A stretch of 64,000 bases of DNA from Streptomyces umbrinus (GTDB lineage Bacteria; Actinomycetota; Actinomycetes; Streptomycetales; Streptomycetaceae), in assembly GCF_030817415.1 (NCBI RefSeq), contig NZ_JAUSZI010000002.1:6758001-6822000 (forward strand). The letters are read 5' to 3'. This document shows, piece by piece, positions 17,988 through 25,790 of this stretch. Position 1 is the stretch's first letter. Each line of letters begins with the position of its first letter. Below the pieces are notes generated by a model that was not told the DNA's origin, searched no databases, and saw only the letters and a program-made list of their open reading frames with translations. The position numbers were made by a program, and so were the translations under genes.

Positions 17988-19181
17988 ATGTCGTACGTGG
18001 AAGTGCCGGGCGCGAAGGTGCCGATCCGCATGTGGGCGGACCCGGCGTCGGTCGAGGACGTCGCGATGCAGCAGCTCCGCAACGTCTCGACGCTCCCCTG
18101 GATCAAGGGCCTCGCGGTCATGCCGGACGTCCACTTCGGCAAGGGTGCGACGGTCGGTTCCGTGATCGCCATGCAGGGGGCCGTGTGCCCCGCGGCGGTC
18201 GGGGTCGACATCGGGTGCGGGATGTCCGCGGTCAGGACGTCTCTGACGGCCAATGACCTGCCGGGGGACCTTTCCCGACTGCGGTCGAAGGTCGAGCAGG
18301 CTATTCCGGTGGGGCGGGGGATGCATGAGCATCCGGTCGACCCTGGGAGGTTGCACGGGTTCGCTACCGCGGGGTGGGACGACTTCTGGGAGCGGTTTGA
18401 GGGAGTTGCCGAAGCGGTCAAGTTCCGTCAGGGGCGTGCCACAAAACAGATGGGAACGCTCGGAAGCGGGAATCACATGATCGAACTGTGCATCGATTCG
18501 GTCGGTTCTGTTTGGCTCATGCTGCACTCCGGTTCTCGGAACATCGGCAAGGAGCTGGCTGAGCATCACATCGGTATTGCTCAGAAACTCCCTCACAACC
18601 AAGGTCTGATAGACCGTGATCTGGCGGTATTCGTCTCGGACACTCCGCAGATGGCTGCCTACCGAAGTGATCTGTACTGGGCTCAGGAGTACGCGAAGCA
18701 CAATCGCGCGATCATGATGGGTCTTTTGAAGGACGTGATCCGCAAGGAGTTCAAGAAGGCGAAGCCGACCTTCGAGCAGGAGATCTCCTGCCACCACAAC
18801 TATGTGGCGGAGGAGCGGTACGAGGATATGGACCTGCTGGTCACCCGGAAGGGAGCGATCCGCGCGGGCTCTGGTGAGTACGGGATCATCCCGGGCTCCA
18901 TGGGCACCAGCTCGTACATCGTGAAGGGTCTTGGTAACGAGAGGGCCTTCAACTCCGCGTCGCACGGCGCGGGTCGGCGTATGAGCCGCAATGCAGCGAA
19001 GCGTCACTTCACGACGAAGGATCTGGAAGAGCAGACGCGGGGTGTGGAGTGCCGCAAGGACTCCGGTGTGCTCGACGAGATTCCGGGGGCGTACAAGAAC
19101 ATCGACCAGGTGATGGAGCAGCAGCGAGATCTCGTCGAGGTCGTGGCGAAGCTGAAGCAGTTCGTGTGTGTGAAGGGCTGA
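17988..19181 (+). CDS. rtcB: RtcB family RNA ligase
   Basis: The 397-residue protein carries the RtcB active-site pattern: MPDVHFGKGATVG (45-57), VGVDIGCGM (71-79) with the metal-binding Cys77, GTLGSGNHMIE, MLHSGSRNIG, and ASHGAGRRMSR near residue 326, where the histidine is guanylated. RtcB joins 2',3'-cyclic phosphate or 3'-phosphate RNA ends to 5'-OH ends using GTP and manganese. It is about 80 residues shorter than the E. coli type, a normal length for this bacterial subgroup. No archease or RtcA/RtcR gene lies beside it. The upstream gap is A/T-richer than average and contains TTGACC at 17924. The middle of the gene has more T-ending codons than neighbours. Confidence 0.92.
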   Translation: MSYVEVPGAKVPIRMWADPASVEDVAMQQLRNVSTLPWIKGLAVMPDVHFGKGATVGSVIAMQGAVCPAAVGVDIGCGMSAVRTSLTANDLPGDLSRLRSKVEQAIPVGRGMHEHPVDPGRLHGFATAGWDDFWERFEGVAEAVKFRQGRATKQMGTLGSGNHMIELCIDSVGSVWLMLHSGSRNIGKELAEHHIGIAQKLPHNQGLIDRDLAVFVSDTPQMAAYRSDLYWAQEYAKHNRAIMMGLLKDVIRKEFKKAKPTFEQEISCHHNYVAEERYEDMDLLVTRKGAIRAGSGEYGIIPGSMGTSSYIVKGLGNERAFNSASHGAGRRMSRNAAKRHFTTKDLEEQTRGVECRKDSGVLDEIPGAYKNIDQVMEQQRDLVEVVAKLKQFVCVKG

Positions 19182-19186
19182 ACTAA

Positions 19187-19228
19187 GAGCGGGGCCCGGG
19201 CTGTTGTCGGCCCGGGGCTCATTTTTTC
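19187..19228 (+). terminator. Rho-independent terminator of rtcB with U-run
   Basis: GAGC/GCTC and CCCGGGC/GCCCGGG form a bulged stem six bases after the rtcB stop, followed by six T residues (ATTTTTTC). A U-run is unusual in this GC-rich genome, which makes this the clearest classical terminator in the window. It lies immediately before the deacetylase gene. Confidence 0.85.
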
Positions 19229-19250
19229 ATTTCGTCGACGGGAACTGCCA

Positions 19251-20096
19251 TTGCTGTCCAGTGAGTTGTTGGGATTTCCCGCTGATGCCCGTGTCCTCAT
19301 TGTCAATTGTGATGACTTCGGGATGCGGCGCGGGATCAATGCCGCCGTTGTCGAGGCGATCGAGAGTGGGATCGCTGGTTCGTGCAGCTTGATGGTGCCC
19401 TGTGGTGGGACCGAAGAGGCCATGCGGTTGTTGCGGGAGCGGCCCGAGGTGTCGTTCGGGGTGCATCTCTCGCTGGTGTGTGAGGTGGGGGCGCGGAATG
19501 GGCTGGGGCCCGTTGCGCCGAAGGCGGACGTGGGGTCCTTGGTTGATGCGGACGGGGAGCTCTATACGCCCGAGCGGCGTTCCGAGTTGATGGCGCGGGC
19601 TCGCATCGAGGATGTCGAGGTGGAGTTCCGGGCTCAGGTCGAGGCTGTCGTCGCGGCCGGGCTGGTGCCGGCCCATCTTGATTGGCATTGCCTGCTGGAT
19701 GGCGGGCGCGGCGACATTTTCGAGCTGACCGTGGCCCTGGCAGGGGAGTATGGGCTTGCCGTGCGGGTTTGGGGGGAGGCCGGGCGGCAGCGAGTGCGTG
19801 GGCTGCCCGTTGTCGACCATGACTTTCTCGACAGCTTTTCGCTGCCCCTCGACGGTAAGGCGGAGCGGTACGCGCGGCTGTTGCGGGAGCTTCCGGTCGG
19901 GCTGAGCGAGTGGGCCGTGCATCCGGGGCTGGGGGACGCGCAGTCGCGGGCCGTTGACCCCGAGGGGTGGCGGGTCCGGCAGAGCGACTACGAGTTTCTC
20001 GTCTCGGCCGAAGCCCGTGAACTCATCGAGGAGGAAGGGGTCTTCGTGGTCGGCTACCAGGGTGTGCGGGAGAAATGGCGTCGGGATGTCGGGTGA
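19251..20096 (+). CDS. ChbG/YdjC family carbohydrate deacetylase
   Basis: The 281-residue protein belongs to the YdjC/ChbG fold. Metal and catalytic segments are visible: LIVNCDDFGMRRGINAA (Asp-Asp at 20-21), FGVHLSLV, PAHLDWHCLLDG, and WAVHPGLGD near the C-terminus. ChbG members remove acetyl groups from chitooligosaccharides; other members act on related diacetyl sugars. The substrate here is not indicated by neighbours. The start is TTG at 19251; no strong ribosome site is visible, so a different start is possible. It follows rtcB after a terminator, so it probably has its own promoter or depends on read-through. Confidence 0.83.
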   Translation: MLSSELLGFPADARVLIVNCDDFGMRRGINAAVVEAIESGIAGSCSLMVPCGGTEEAMRLLRERPEVSFGVHLSLVCEVGARNGLGPVAPKADVGSLVDADGELYTPERRSELMARARIEDVEVEFRAQVEAVVAAGLVPAHLDWHCLLDGGRGDIFELTVALAGEYGLAVRVWGEAGRQRVRGLPVVDHDFLDSFSLPLDGKAERYARLLRELPVGLSEWAVHPGLGDAQSRAVDPEGWRVRQSDYEFLVSAEARELIEEEGVFVVGYQGVREKWRRDVG

Positions 20097-20150
20097 CGGT
20101 CGGTCCCGGTCGTCGCTGACAACTGGGGCGCGCGGCGGGCGGGTTCGGGC

Positions 20151-20339
20151 CTACTTCGCGTGCGTAACCGCGTAAATCATCACGAACGCCACCAGGTGGA
20201 TGCCGAAGAGGAAGTAAGCCAGGTACCACCAGACGTAGCGTTCGTCCTTCTTCTCCTGGGCCAGGCGGCGTTGTTCCTGGTCCCGGGCGGATGGGTCCGC
20301 GGCGGGCTGTTCCTGAGCCTGGTGGTCGGCGTCCGGCAT
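20151..20339 (-). CDS. Small single-pass membrane protein (DUF6126-like)
   Basis: This 62-residue protein has a charged Gln/Glu-rich N-terminus and one strong membrane helix, WWYLAYFLFGIHLVAFVMIY, near its C-terminus. The ATG overlaps the stop of the upstream SDR gene (TGATG) and GGGAG lies just upstream, so translation is probably coupled. It resembles the small DUF6126 proteins of Streptomyces; function unknown. Confidence 0.72.
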   Translation of the reverse strand: MPDADHQAQEQPAADPSARDQEQRRLAQEKKDERYVWWYLAYFLFGIHLVAFVMIYAVTHAK

Positions 20340-21124
20340 CACAGCTCCCTGTGGACCTTCGTGTTGGAGGCCTGCGCGCGGGGGCGTACGACCAGGAGGT
20401 CGATGTTGACGTGGGAGGGACGGGTGACCGTCCAGGTGATGGTGTCGGCGACGTCCTCGGCGGTGAGCGGCTCGGCCACGCCGGCGTAGACGTTCGCGGC
20501 CTTGTCCGTGTCGCCGCCGAAGCGGGTCAGGGCGAACTCGTCCGTCTTGACCATGCCGGGGGCGATCTCGATGACACGGACCGGGGTGCCGACGATCTCC
20601 AGGCGGAGGGTCTCGGCGAGGACGTGCTCGGCGTGCTTGGCCGCCACATAGCCCGCGCCGCCCTCGTACGTGCCGTGTCCGGCGGTCGAGGAGACGACGA
20701 CCACCGTGCCGTCGCCGCTCGCGGTCAGGGCGGGGAGGAGGGCCTGGGTGATGTTCAGCGTGCCGATGACGTTGGTCTCGTACATCTGGCGCCATTCGGC
20801 CGGGTCGCCGGACGCGACCGGGTCGGCCCCGAGCGCGCCGCCCGCGTTGTTGATCAGGACGCCGATCTTCTTGAAGGCCGTCGCGAACTCGTCGACCGCC
20901 GCGCGGTCGGTGACGTCCAGCGTGTACGCCGTCGCCTGGCCGCCCGCCGCGTCGATCTCCTCCGCGAGCGCCTCGATACGGTCCTTGCGGCGGGCGGTGA
21001 GGACCACGCGGTAGCCCGCGGCCGCCAGCTGCCTGGCCGTCGCGGCACCGATTCCGCTGCTCGCGCCGGTGACGACGGCGATGCGGGACGCGGTGGCGGG
21101 TGCGGCGGATGCGGCGGCGGTCAT
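20339..21124 (-). CDS. Short-chain dehydrogenase/reductase (SDR)
   Basis: The 261-residue classical SDR has the NAD(P)-binding TGASSGIGAATA near residue 20, NNAGG near 95, and the active-site Ser (VVSS) plus YVAAK near 160. RRKDR after the second strand suggests NADPH preference. The closest general type is the serine 3-dehydrogenase/YdfG-like clade, but the substrate cannot be set from sequence. GAGGAG precedes the ATG at 21124; an open frame continues upstream into the divergent gene and is not credible. Downstream it overlaps the small membrane protein gene. The upstream gap contains three tandem GGTGACCT units. Confidence 0.87.
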   Translation of the reverse strand: MTAAASAAPATASRIAVVTGASSGIGAATARQLAAAGYRVVLTARRKDRIEALAEEIDAAGGQATAYTLDVTDRAAVDEFATAFKKIGVLINNAGGALGADPVASGDPAEWRQMYETNVIGTLNITQALLPALTASGDGTVVVVSSTAGHGTYEGGAGYVAAKHAEHVLAETLRLEIVGTPVRVIEIAPGMVKTDEFALTRFGGDTDKAANVYAGVAEPLTAEDVADTITWTVTRPSHVNIDLLVVRPRAQASNTKVHREL

Positions 21125-21236
21125 GAACTGCTCCTCGGGGGAGGGTGCGGGCGCGGCCGCGGTGCGGGACCGCCGCTCGCTCGTACGGTCGATTGCTTCA
21201 CCGGCCAGGATAGGCGGGCGGGGTGTACGGCCGGTC

Positions 21237-21260
21237 GGTGACCTGGTGACCTGGTGACCT
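21237..21260. repeat. Three tandem GGTGACCT units in a divergent promoter region
   Basis: Three exact 8-bp copies are followed by a further GGTG. They lie 113 bases upstream of the SDR start and 66 bases upstream of the NTF2-like start. They could be operator half-sites or simple slippage. Confidence 0.6.
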
Positions 21261-21325
21261 GGTGCACGGGGCCGGGGCAGGTGGGAAAATCGAGGGTGGG
21301 TGATCCTCTGTGAAGGAGGTGGATC

Positions 21326-21766
21326 ATGGGACAGGCACGCGAGGTCATGGACCGGCTCACGGAGGCACTGACCACGAACCAGGATCTCAAGGTCATTGCC
21401 GAGCTCTACGCGGCGGACGCGGTCGCCGTCACGCCCGACGAGGGAGAGATCCACGGGCGCGACAACATCGTCGAGTACTGGCGGCACATGACTGAGGCCG
21501 TCCCGGAGGCGACGTTCGAGACGGTGTACTCGTACGAGATCGGCGACACCGCCGTCGACGAGGGTTTCTTCAGTGGCAAGAACACGGGGCCGCTGGTGCT
21601 GCCCTCCGGGGAGTCGCTGCCGGCCACGCAGAAGGAGATCAGGGTCCGCGGAGTCGACCTCGCGACCGTCGACGCGGACGGCCGGATCGTCAGCTACCGG
21701 CTCTACTTCGACCAGATGGACTTCCTCGGACAGCTGGGGCTGCTGCCCGAAGAGCTGCCGGCCTGA
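21326..21766 (+). CDS. NTF2-like / SnoaL-type protein
   Basis: The 146-residue protein has the NTF2 cone-fold pattern: an N-terminal helix (VMDRLTEALTTNQDLKVIAELYAADAVAVTPDEGEIHGRDNI broken into helix and strands), then EYWRHMTEAVPEATFETVYSYEIGD and a C-terminal strand RIVSYRLYFDQMDFLGQLGL. Such proteins include polyketide cyclases, isomerases and small-molecule binding proteins. The ribosome site GAAGGAGG is strong. It is divergent from the SDR, so the two may share regulation. No catalytic dyad can be assigned with confidence. Confidence 0.8.
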   Translation: MGQAREVMDRLTEALTTNQDLKVIAELYAADAVAVTPDEGEIHGRDNIVEYWRHMTEAVPEATFETVYSYEIGDTAVDEGFFSGKNTGPLVLPSGESLPATQKEIRVRGVDLATVDADGRIVSYRLYFDQMDFLGQLGLLPEELPA

Positions 21767-21916
21767 GCGCTCCCTCTCGGCTCCTCCCGACCGCCCTCTC
21801 ACCTGATGGGCGGCGCCTGCCGTGCGGCCCAGGTGGCATACATCCGTTGACGTACGAGGTCAGACGCACGAGGTCGTCGTACGGAGACACACGGGTCGAC
21901 GCGGAGGACATGACAC

Positions 21917-22429
21917 ATGCGGATTCTTTGTGGGCTGGGTGCGGCTGTCGTGGTGGCCGTGGCCTCTCCGGCCGCCACTGCGGCTGCGACTGTTGCGGCG
22001 GCACCGGCGGCACCGGCGGCACCGGCGGCACCGGCGGCCGTGGCGCCCGAGGCCGATCTCGCCTATCACGGGCATCTCTCGATGACCGGCGGACGTGTGG
22101 ATCTGCGGATGACCCCGCAGAACCACGGGCCTTCCGGTGTCGTCGAGGCGACCGTACGGCTGCGTTGGTCGGTGCCGCTCGCGGACGAGCAGGGGCTGCC
22201 GGCAGGGTGTGCGCGGACGGAGGTGCGGACGGTGATGTGCCGGACGGGTGCGCTGCCGGCGGACGGGTGGGGAGAGACGATCACCATGGCCGTACGGCTG
22301 AGGGGGGCGCCCTCGGAGGTGACGCTGGGCATCGACACGGTGTGGGGCGGCGGTGCGGTGGATCGCAACCATCACAACGACCGGCAGGAGGTGCTGGTGC
22401 TGGACACCGGGGACACGTATGTCTTCTGA
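21917..22429 (+). CDS. Secreted protein of unknown function
   Basis: The 170-residue protein starts with a signal peptide (MRILCGLGAAVVVAVASPAATA) and an Ala/Pro-rich stretch encoded by four exact GCACCGGCG units at 22001-22036. The mature part has beta-rich segments such as DLRMTPQNHGPSGVVEATVRL and two cysteines (GCARTEVRTVMC) eleven residues apart, likely a disulfide. I do not recognise a characterised family. No catalytic motif is visible. The repeat tract is prone to length variation. It stands alone, followed by dispersed repeat DNA. Confidence 0.65.
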   Translation: MRILCGLGAAVVVAVASPAATAAATVAAAPAAPAAPAAPAAVAPEADLAYHGHLSMTGGRVDLRMTPQNHGPSGVVEATVRLRWSVPLADEQGLPAGCARTEVRTVMCRTGALPADGWGETITMAVRLRGAPSEVTLGIDTVWGGGAVDRNHHNDRQEVLVLDTGDTYVF

Positions 22430-22455
22430 ACGCAGCGTCTGGTGTCCGCGGGCCT

Positions 22456-22577
22456 GTGGGGGCTGGTCGCGCAGTTCCCCGCGCCCCTTATGGGGCTTGG
22501 TGGAGCCGTATGTGTCAGAGCACCGCGCCCTTTATGGGGCCTGGTGGAGCCGCGCGTGTCACACGCCGCGCCCCTGA
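22456..22577. repeat. Dispersed GC repeat plus a 43-bp tandem derivative
   Basis: 22456-22488 is a copy of a repeat seen also at 25571, 34052, 34181 (inverted) and, interrupted, at 43384; its core is TCGCGCAGTTCCCCGCGCCC. It is followed by about two units of period 43 to 44 containing TATGGGGC, TGGTGGAGCCG and TGTCA. A similar GGAGCCG/TGTCACAG unit appears at 43411-43449. The segment fills the gap between the secreted protein and the AraC-type gene. Confidence 0.75.
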
Positions 22578-22611
22578 TCCGGCTGGAGCTGGTGCGGATT
22601 CTGGGGTGGGG

Positions 22612-23463
22612 CTACGACGGCTGGGCCCCGCCCGCGTACGCCGTCGGGGGAACCCCCACCGTTGCTGTGAAGTCGCGGATCAGGTGGGCCTGGTCCGCGT
22701 AGCCGAGGTCTGCCGCGAGGGTGGCCCAGTCGGTGGACGGGGTGGACTCGGCGTGCTCCAGGGCCTCGTGGATTCGGTAGCGGAGGATGATCCACTTGGG
22801 GCCCACGCCGACGTAGGTGGAGAAGAGGCGCTGCATCGCTCGTACCGTCATGCCCTGCGCGTGGGCGAAGTCGGCGACGCGGCGGATCGTGCGGTCGGTC
22901 CGGATGGTGTCGACCAGGGCCATCGCCAGGTCGGCGCGGGGGTCGGGGGCCGGGGCGAGGCCCAGCAGGAACGTGTCGAGGGCGGCCACCCGGGCCGTCT
23001 CGTCGGGCGGGGTGAGCACGGCGTCGAGGTCGTCCCGGGCCGTGGGGAGGACCTCCGTCAGGGGCAGGCGCTTTCCCGTCCAGTCGGACACCGGGTGCCG
23101 CGGCGCGAAGGGGTGGAAGGCGCCGGGCCGGAACTTGATGCCGCACACCCGGCCCCGCCCCTCCAGTTTCTGTGTGAAGAGCCCGAGCTGGATGCCCGCG
23201 AACTCCACGAAGGGGTCCTGGCCCTCGAGCTGCTGGAAGACGACGTGGACCGCGGGGTGCGGGACCACATGGGAGACGTACGGCTCGGGGAGGTCCCAGT
23301 CGATCAGCCAGTAGTACTCCACGTGACGGCGGAGGGGCTCGGCGGGCTCGGGGCGGCGGAAGTCCACATGCGCGAGGAACTCCGCGGCGTCGACGATGCC
23401 TCTGGTGTCGCGGCTGGTCTCGTGGCTGGTGTCACGGTTGATGTCACGGCGTGGGGCGGCCAT
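22612..23463 (-). CDS. AraC-family transcriptional regulator (DUF6597-type N-terminus)
   Basis: The 283-residue protein has an N-terminal ligand-like domain (FRRPEPAEPLRRHVEYYWLIDWDL, HVVPHPAVHVVFQ, GIKFRPGAFHPF) and a C-terminal AraC double HTH: TIRRVADFAHAQGMTVRAMQRLF and WATLAADLGYADQAHLIRDFTATVGVPPTAY. It is divergent from the monooxygenase/flavin reductase pair, which it may control. The ATG at 23463 lacks a clear ribosome site. The first 22 residues contain degenerate RDT repeats from a repetitive DNA tract, so the true start may be later. Confidence 0.85.
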   Translation of the reverse strand: MAAPRRDINRDTSHETSRDTRGIVDAAEFLAHVDFRRPEPAEPLRRHVEYYWLIDWDLPEPYVSHVVPHPAVHVVFQQLEGQDPFVEFAGIQLGLFTQKLEGRGRVCGIKFRPGAFHPFAPRHPVSDWTGKRLPLTEVLPTARDDLDAVLTPPDETARVAALDTFLLGLAPAPDPRADLAMALVDTIRTDRTIRRVADFAHAQGMTVRAMQRLFSTYVGVGPKWIILRYRIHEALEHAESTPSTDWATLAADLGYADQAHLIRDFTATVGVPPTAYAGGAQPS

Positions 23464-23515
23464 GTCCGGATGGTAGGACGGGGCACTGACAACGGCGCGG
23501 GGCGCGTGTCCGCGG

Positions 23516-23560
23516 GCCTGCGTACCGGGGTTGCCCGAGCCTGCGTACCGGGGTTGCCGG
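23516..23560. repeat. 23-bp direct repeat upstream of the monooxygenase operon
   Basis: GCCTGCGTACCGGGGTTGCC occurs at 23516 and again at 23539, a period of 23 bases, followed by further CCGGG-rich degenerate sequence to about 23620. It lies between the divergent AraC-type and monooxygenase genes. It may be an operator or slippage product. Confidence 0.55.
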
Positions 23561-23653
23561 GGCCCGGGAGTCGAGGCCGCCCGGGCGCCGGGATGCCGGG
23601 GTACCCGGGGCGTCGGAGCTGGGAATAGCCCAGCCGGGTCCATCGTTGGCGGG

Positions 23654-23674
23654 TATAGTTGAATCGTAAACAAC
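23654..23674 (+). promoter_or_regulatory. Candidate -10 box and short inverted repeat before the monooxygenase gene
   Basis: TATAGT at 23654-23659 resembles a -10 hexamer and overlaps GTTG-N9-CAAC (23658-23674), an A/T-rich patch in otherwise GC-rich DNA about 20 bases before the ribosome site GCGGAGGA. No good -35 is visible. Confidence 0.4.
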
Positions 23675-23694
23675 CTGCGGAGGATGAGGCAGCC

Positions 23695-24807
23695 ATGCAG
23701 TTCGGGATCTTCAGCGTCGGTGACGTCACGCCGGACCCCACCACGGGTCGCGCGCCGTCCGAGCACGAGCGGATCAAGGCCATGGTCGCCATCGCGCAGA
23801 AGGCCGAGGAGGTCGGGCTCGACGTCTTCGCGACCGGCGAGCACCACAACCCGCCGTTCGTGCCGTCGTCGCCGACCACCATGCTCGGCTGGATCGCCGC
23901 GCGCACCGAGAACCTCATCCTCTCCACCTCCACCACCCTCATCACCACCAACGACCCGGTGAAGATCGCCGAGGACTTCGCGATGCTCCAGCATCTGGCG
24001 GACGGGCGCGTGGACCTGATGATGGGGCGCGGCAACACCGGGCCGGTCTACCCCTGGTTCGGGAAGGACATCAGGCAGGGCATCAACCTCGCCGTCGAGA
24101 ACTACGCGCTGCTGTACCGGCTGTGGCGCGAGGAAGTCGTCGACTGGGAGGGCAAGTTCCGTACGCCGCTGCAGTCGTTCACCTCGACGCCCCGGCCGCT
24201 GGACGGCGTGCCGCCGTTCGTCTGGCACGGCTCGATCCGCTCGCCCGAGATCGCCGAGCAGGCCGCGTACTACGGCGACGGTTTCTTCCACAACAACATC
24301 TTCTGGCCGGCCGACCACACCAAGCGGATGGTCGAGCTGTACCGGTCGCGGTACGCGCACTACGGGCACGGCACGGCGGAGCAGGCGATCGTCGGGCTCG
24401 GCGGCCAGGTGTTCATGCGCAGGAACTCGCAGGACGCGGTGCGGGAGTTCCGGCCGTACTTCGACAACGCGCCGGTGTACGGGCACGGGCCGTCCCTTGA
24501 GGACTTCACTGAGCAGACCCCGCTGACGGTCGGCTCTCCGGAGCAGGTCATCGAGAAGACGCTGGGCTTCCGGGAGTACGCCGGTGACTACCAGCGTCAG
24601 CTGTTCCTCGTGGACCATGCCGGGCTGCCGCTGAAGTCCGTGCTGGAGCAGATCGACATGCTGGGCGAGGAGGTCGTGCCTGTGCTGCGCGAGGAGTTCG
24701 CGAAGCGGCGTCCGGCCGGGGTGCCGGATGCGCCGACGCATGCGTCGCGTGTCGCCGCGGCGGCCGCGGCCGCCGCCGGTGCCGGCAAGGAGGTGACCTC
24801 GTCATGA
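23695..24807 (+). CDS. Luciferase-like (LLM class) flavin-dependent monooxygenase
   Basis: The 370-residue protein has the bacterial luciferase-type TIM barrel: MQFGIFSVGDVTPDP, EEVGLDVFATGEHHNPPFV, TTMLGWIAARTENLILSTSTTL, FAMLQHLADGRVDLMMGRGNTGPVYPW, and VWHGSIRSPEIAEQAAYYGDGFF. It needs reduced FMN supplied by a partner, and the next gene encodes an NADPH-dependent FMN reductase overlapping by ATGA. Together they form a two-component system of unknown substrate. The ATG at 23695 follows GCGGAGGATGAGG. The C-terminus is a poly-Ala tail. Confidence 0.9.
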   Translation: MQFGIFSVGDVTPDPTTGRAPSEHERIKAMVAIAQKAEEVGLDVFATGEHHNPPFVPSSPTTMLGWIAARTENLILSTSTTLITTNDPVKIAEDFAMLQHLADGRVDLMMGRGNTGPVYPWFGKDIRQGINLAVENYALLYRLWREEVVDWEGKFRTPLQSFTSTPRPLDGVPPFVWHGSIRSPEIAEQAAYYGDGFFHNNIFWPADHTKRMVELYRSRYAHYGHGTAEQAIVGLGGQVFMRRNSQDAVREFRPYFDNAPVYGHGPSLEDFTEQTPLTVGSPEQVIEKTLGFREYAGDYQRQLFLVDHAGLPLKSVLEQIDMLGEEVVPVLREEFAKRRPAGVPDAPTHASRVAAAAAAAAGAGKEVTSS

Positions 24808-25439
24808 GGCTCGTCGTCGTCTCTGCGGGGCTGAGCGTCCCGTCGTCCACGCGGCTGCTGGGTGACCGGCTGGCGAGCGCGACTGCCGAGCGCACCTCGG
24901 CGGACGTCCAGGTGGTGGAGCTGCGCGACCTCGCGGTCGAGATCGCGCACAACTTCACCAACGGCTTTCCCGGGCCCGCGCTGGGTGCCGCCCTGGAGGC
25001 GGTGGCGTCGGCGGACGGGCTGATCGTCGTCACGCCGGTGTTCTCCGCCTCGTACAGCGGTCTGTTCAAGTCCTTCTTCGACGTGCTGGACCCGGACGCG
25101 CTGGCCGGGAAGCCGGTGCTGGTCGCGGCGACCGGGGGGTCGGCCCGTCATTCGCTGGTCCTGGAGCATGCGTTGCGGCCGCTGTTCGCGTATCTGCGGG
25201 CCGTGGTCGTGCCCACCGGGGTGTACGCGGCTTCGGAGGACTGGGGGGCCGAGGGGCTCGTCGAGCGGATCGGGCGGGCCGCGGGGGAGTTGGCGGGACT
25301 GATGGACGGCCTGGCGGCCGGGCGGTCCGGGGCGGTTCCGGGTTCGTTGCCGACGCAGGGTGGGGTGGAGCTCGTGCGGAGTGGTGGGTTCGAGGTGGTT
25401 CCGTTCGAGCAGCAGCTCGCCGCGTTGCGACCGCAGTAG
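24804..25439 (+). CDS. NADPH-dependent FMN reductase
   Basis: The 211-residue flavodoxin-like reductase has the fold of the CE1759/MsuE type: MRLVVVSAGLSVPSSTRLLGDRLA, the flavin-binding VVTPVFSASYSGLFKSFFDVLD, and VAATGGSARHSLVLEHALRPLFAYL. It most likely supplies FMNH2 to the luciferase-like enzyme directly upstream, with which it overlaps by four bases. The last 30 residues are variable. A hairpin at 25642 follows after a dispersed repeat copy. Confidence 0.88.
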   Translation: MRLVVVSAGLSVPSSTRLLGDRLASATAERTSADVQVVELRDLAVEIAHNFTNGFPGPALGAALEAVASADGLIVVTPVFSASYSGLFKSFFDVLDPDALAGKPVLVAATGGSARHSLVLEHALRPLFAYLRAVVVPTGVYAASEDWGAEGLVERIGRAAGELAGLMDGLAAGRSGAVPGSLPTQGGVELVRSGGFEVVPFEQQLAALRPQ

Positions 25440-25570
25440 CGAGTAGGGCTCGGGGTGTTGCCGCACCGGCCGGCCGGGGGTGCTGGGGGCGTCCTCCGGT
25501 CGGCCGGGCGGGTTTTGGGGGCCCCGGGATTTCTTGGGGGGAGCGGCCGGTTGTGTTCTGGCTGCGGGGC

Positions 25571-25604
25571 GGTGGGGGCTTGTCGCGCAGTTCCCCGCGC
25601 CCCT
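25571..25604 (+). repeat. Dispersed GC repeat copy
   Basis: It matches the copies at 22456 and 34052 except for one or two bases (GGTGGGGGCTTGTCGCGCAG then the common GC core). It lies in the 349-base gap 25440-25788, which otherwise contains the two hairpins listed below and no gene that I can see. Confidence 0.75.
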
Positions 25605-25641
25605 GAAGGGGCGAGGCACCGCAGATGTACGACTCCCCCTA

Positions 25642-25674
25642 CGAGCCGCCCGCCGTGCGAAAGCGGGCGGCTCG
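25642..25674 (+). terminator. Terminator of the monooxygenase/flavin reductase operon
   Basis: CGAGCCGCCCGC pairs perfectly with GCGGGCGGCTCG across a 9-base loop (CGTGCGAAA), followed by TTG. It is the strongest hairpin in the gap. Confidence 0.75.
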
Positions 25675-25766
25675 TTGCACCGGGCCGGGAAGCCGGGCGG
25701 GCCGGTGCGGGAGCCGGGCGGTCCTGGGGGACTGGGAACCCATGTGGGCCGCCCGGCGTACTGGGT

Positions 25767-25790
25767 GACGCCCTCGGAGAACCGGGCGTC
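25767..25790 (-). terminator. Hairpin at the end of the glycosyltransferase gene
   Basis: GACGCCC pairs with GGGCGTC across a 10-base loop, touching the minus-strand stop codon at 25789. It is short and may contribute to termination. Confidence 0.4.

Noticed and set aside
20339..21802. A 487-residue form of the SDR starting at 21802
   Set aside because: The extension covers the divergent NTF2-like gene and its promoter; the ATG at 21124 has GAGGAG and the normal SDR N-terminus.
21981..22036. A CRISPR-like short repeat array
   Set aside because: It is four 9-bp units without spacers, inside a coding frame for an Ala/Pro tract.
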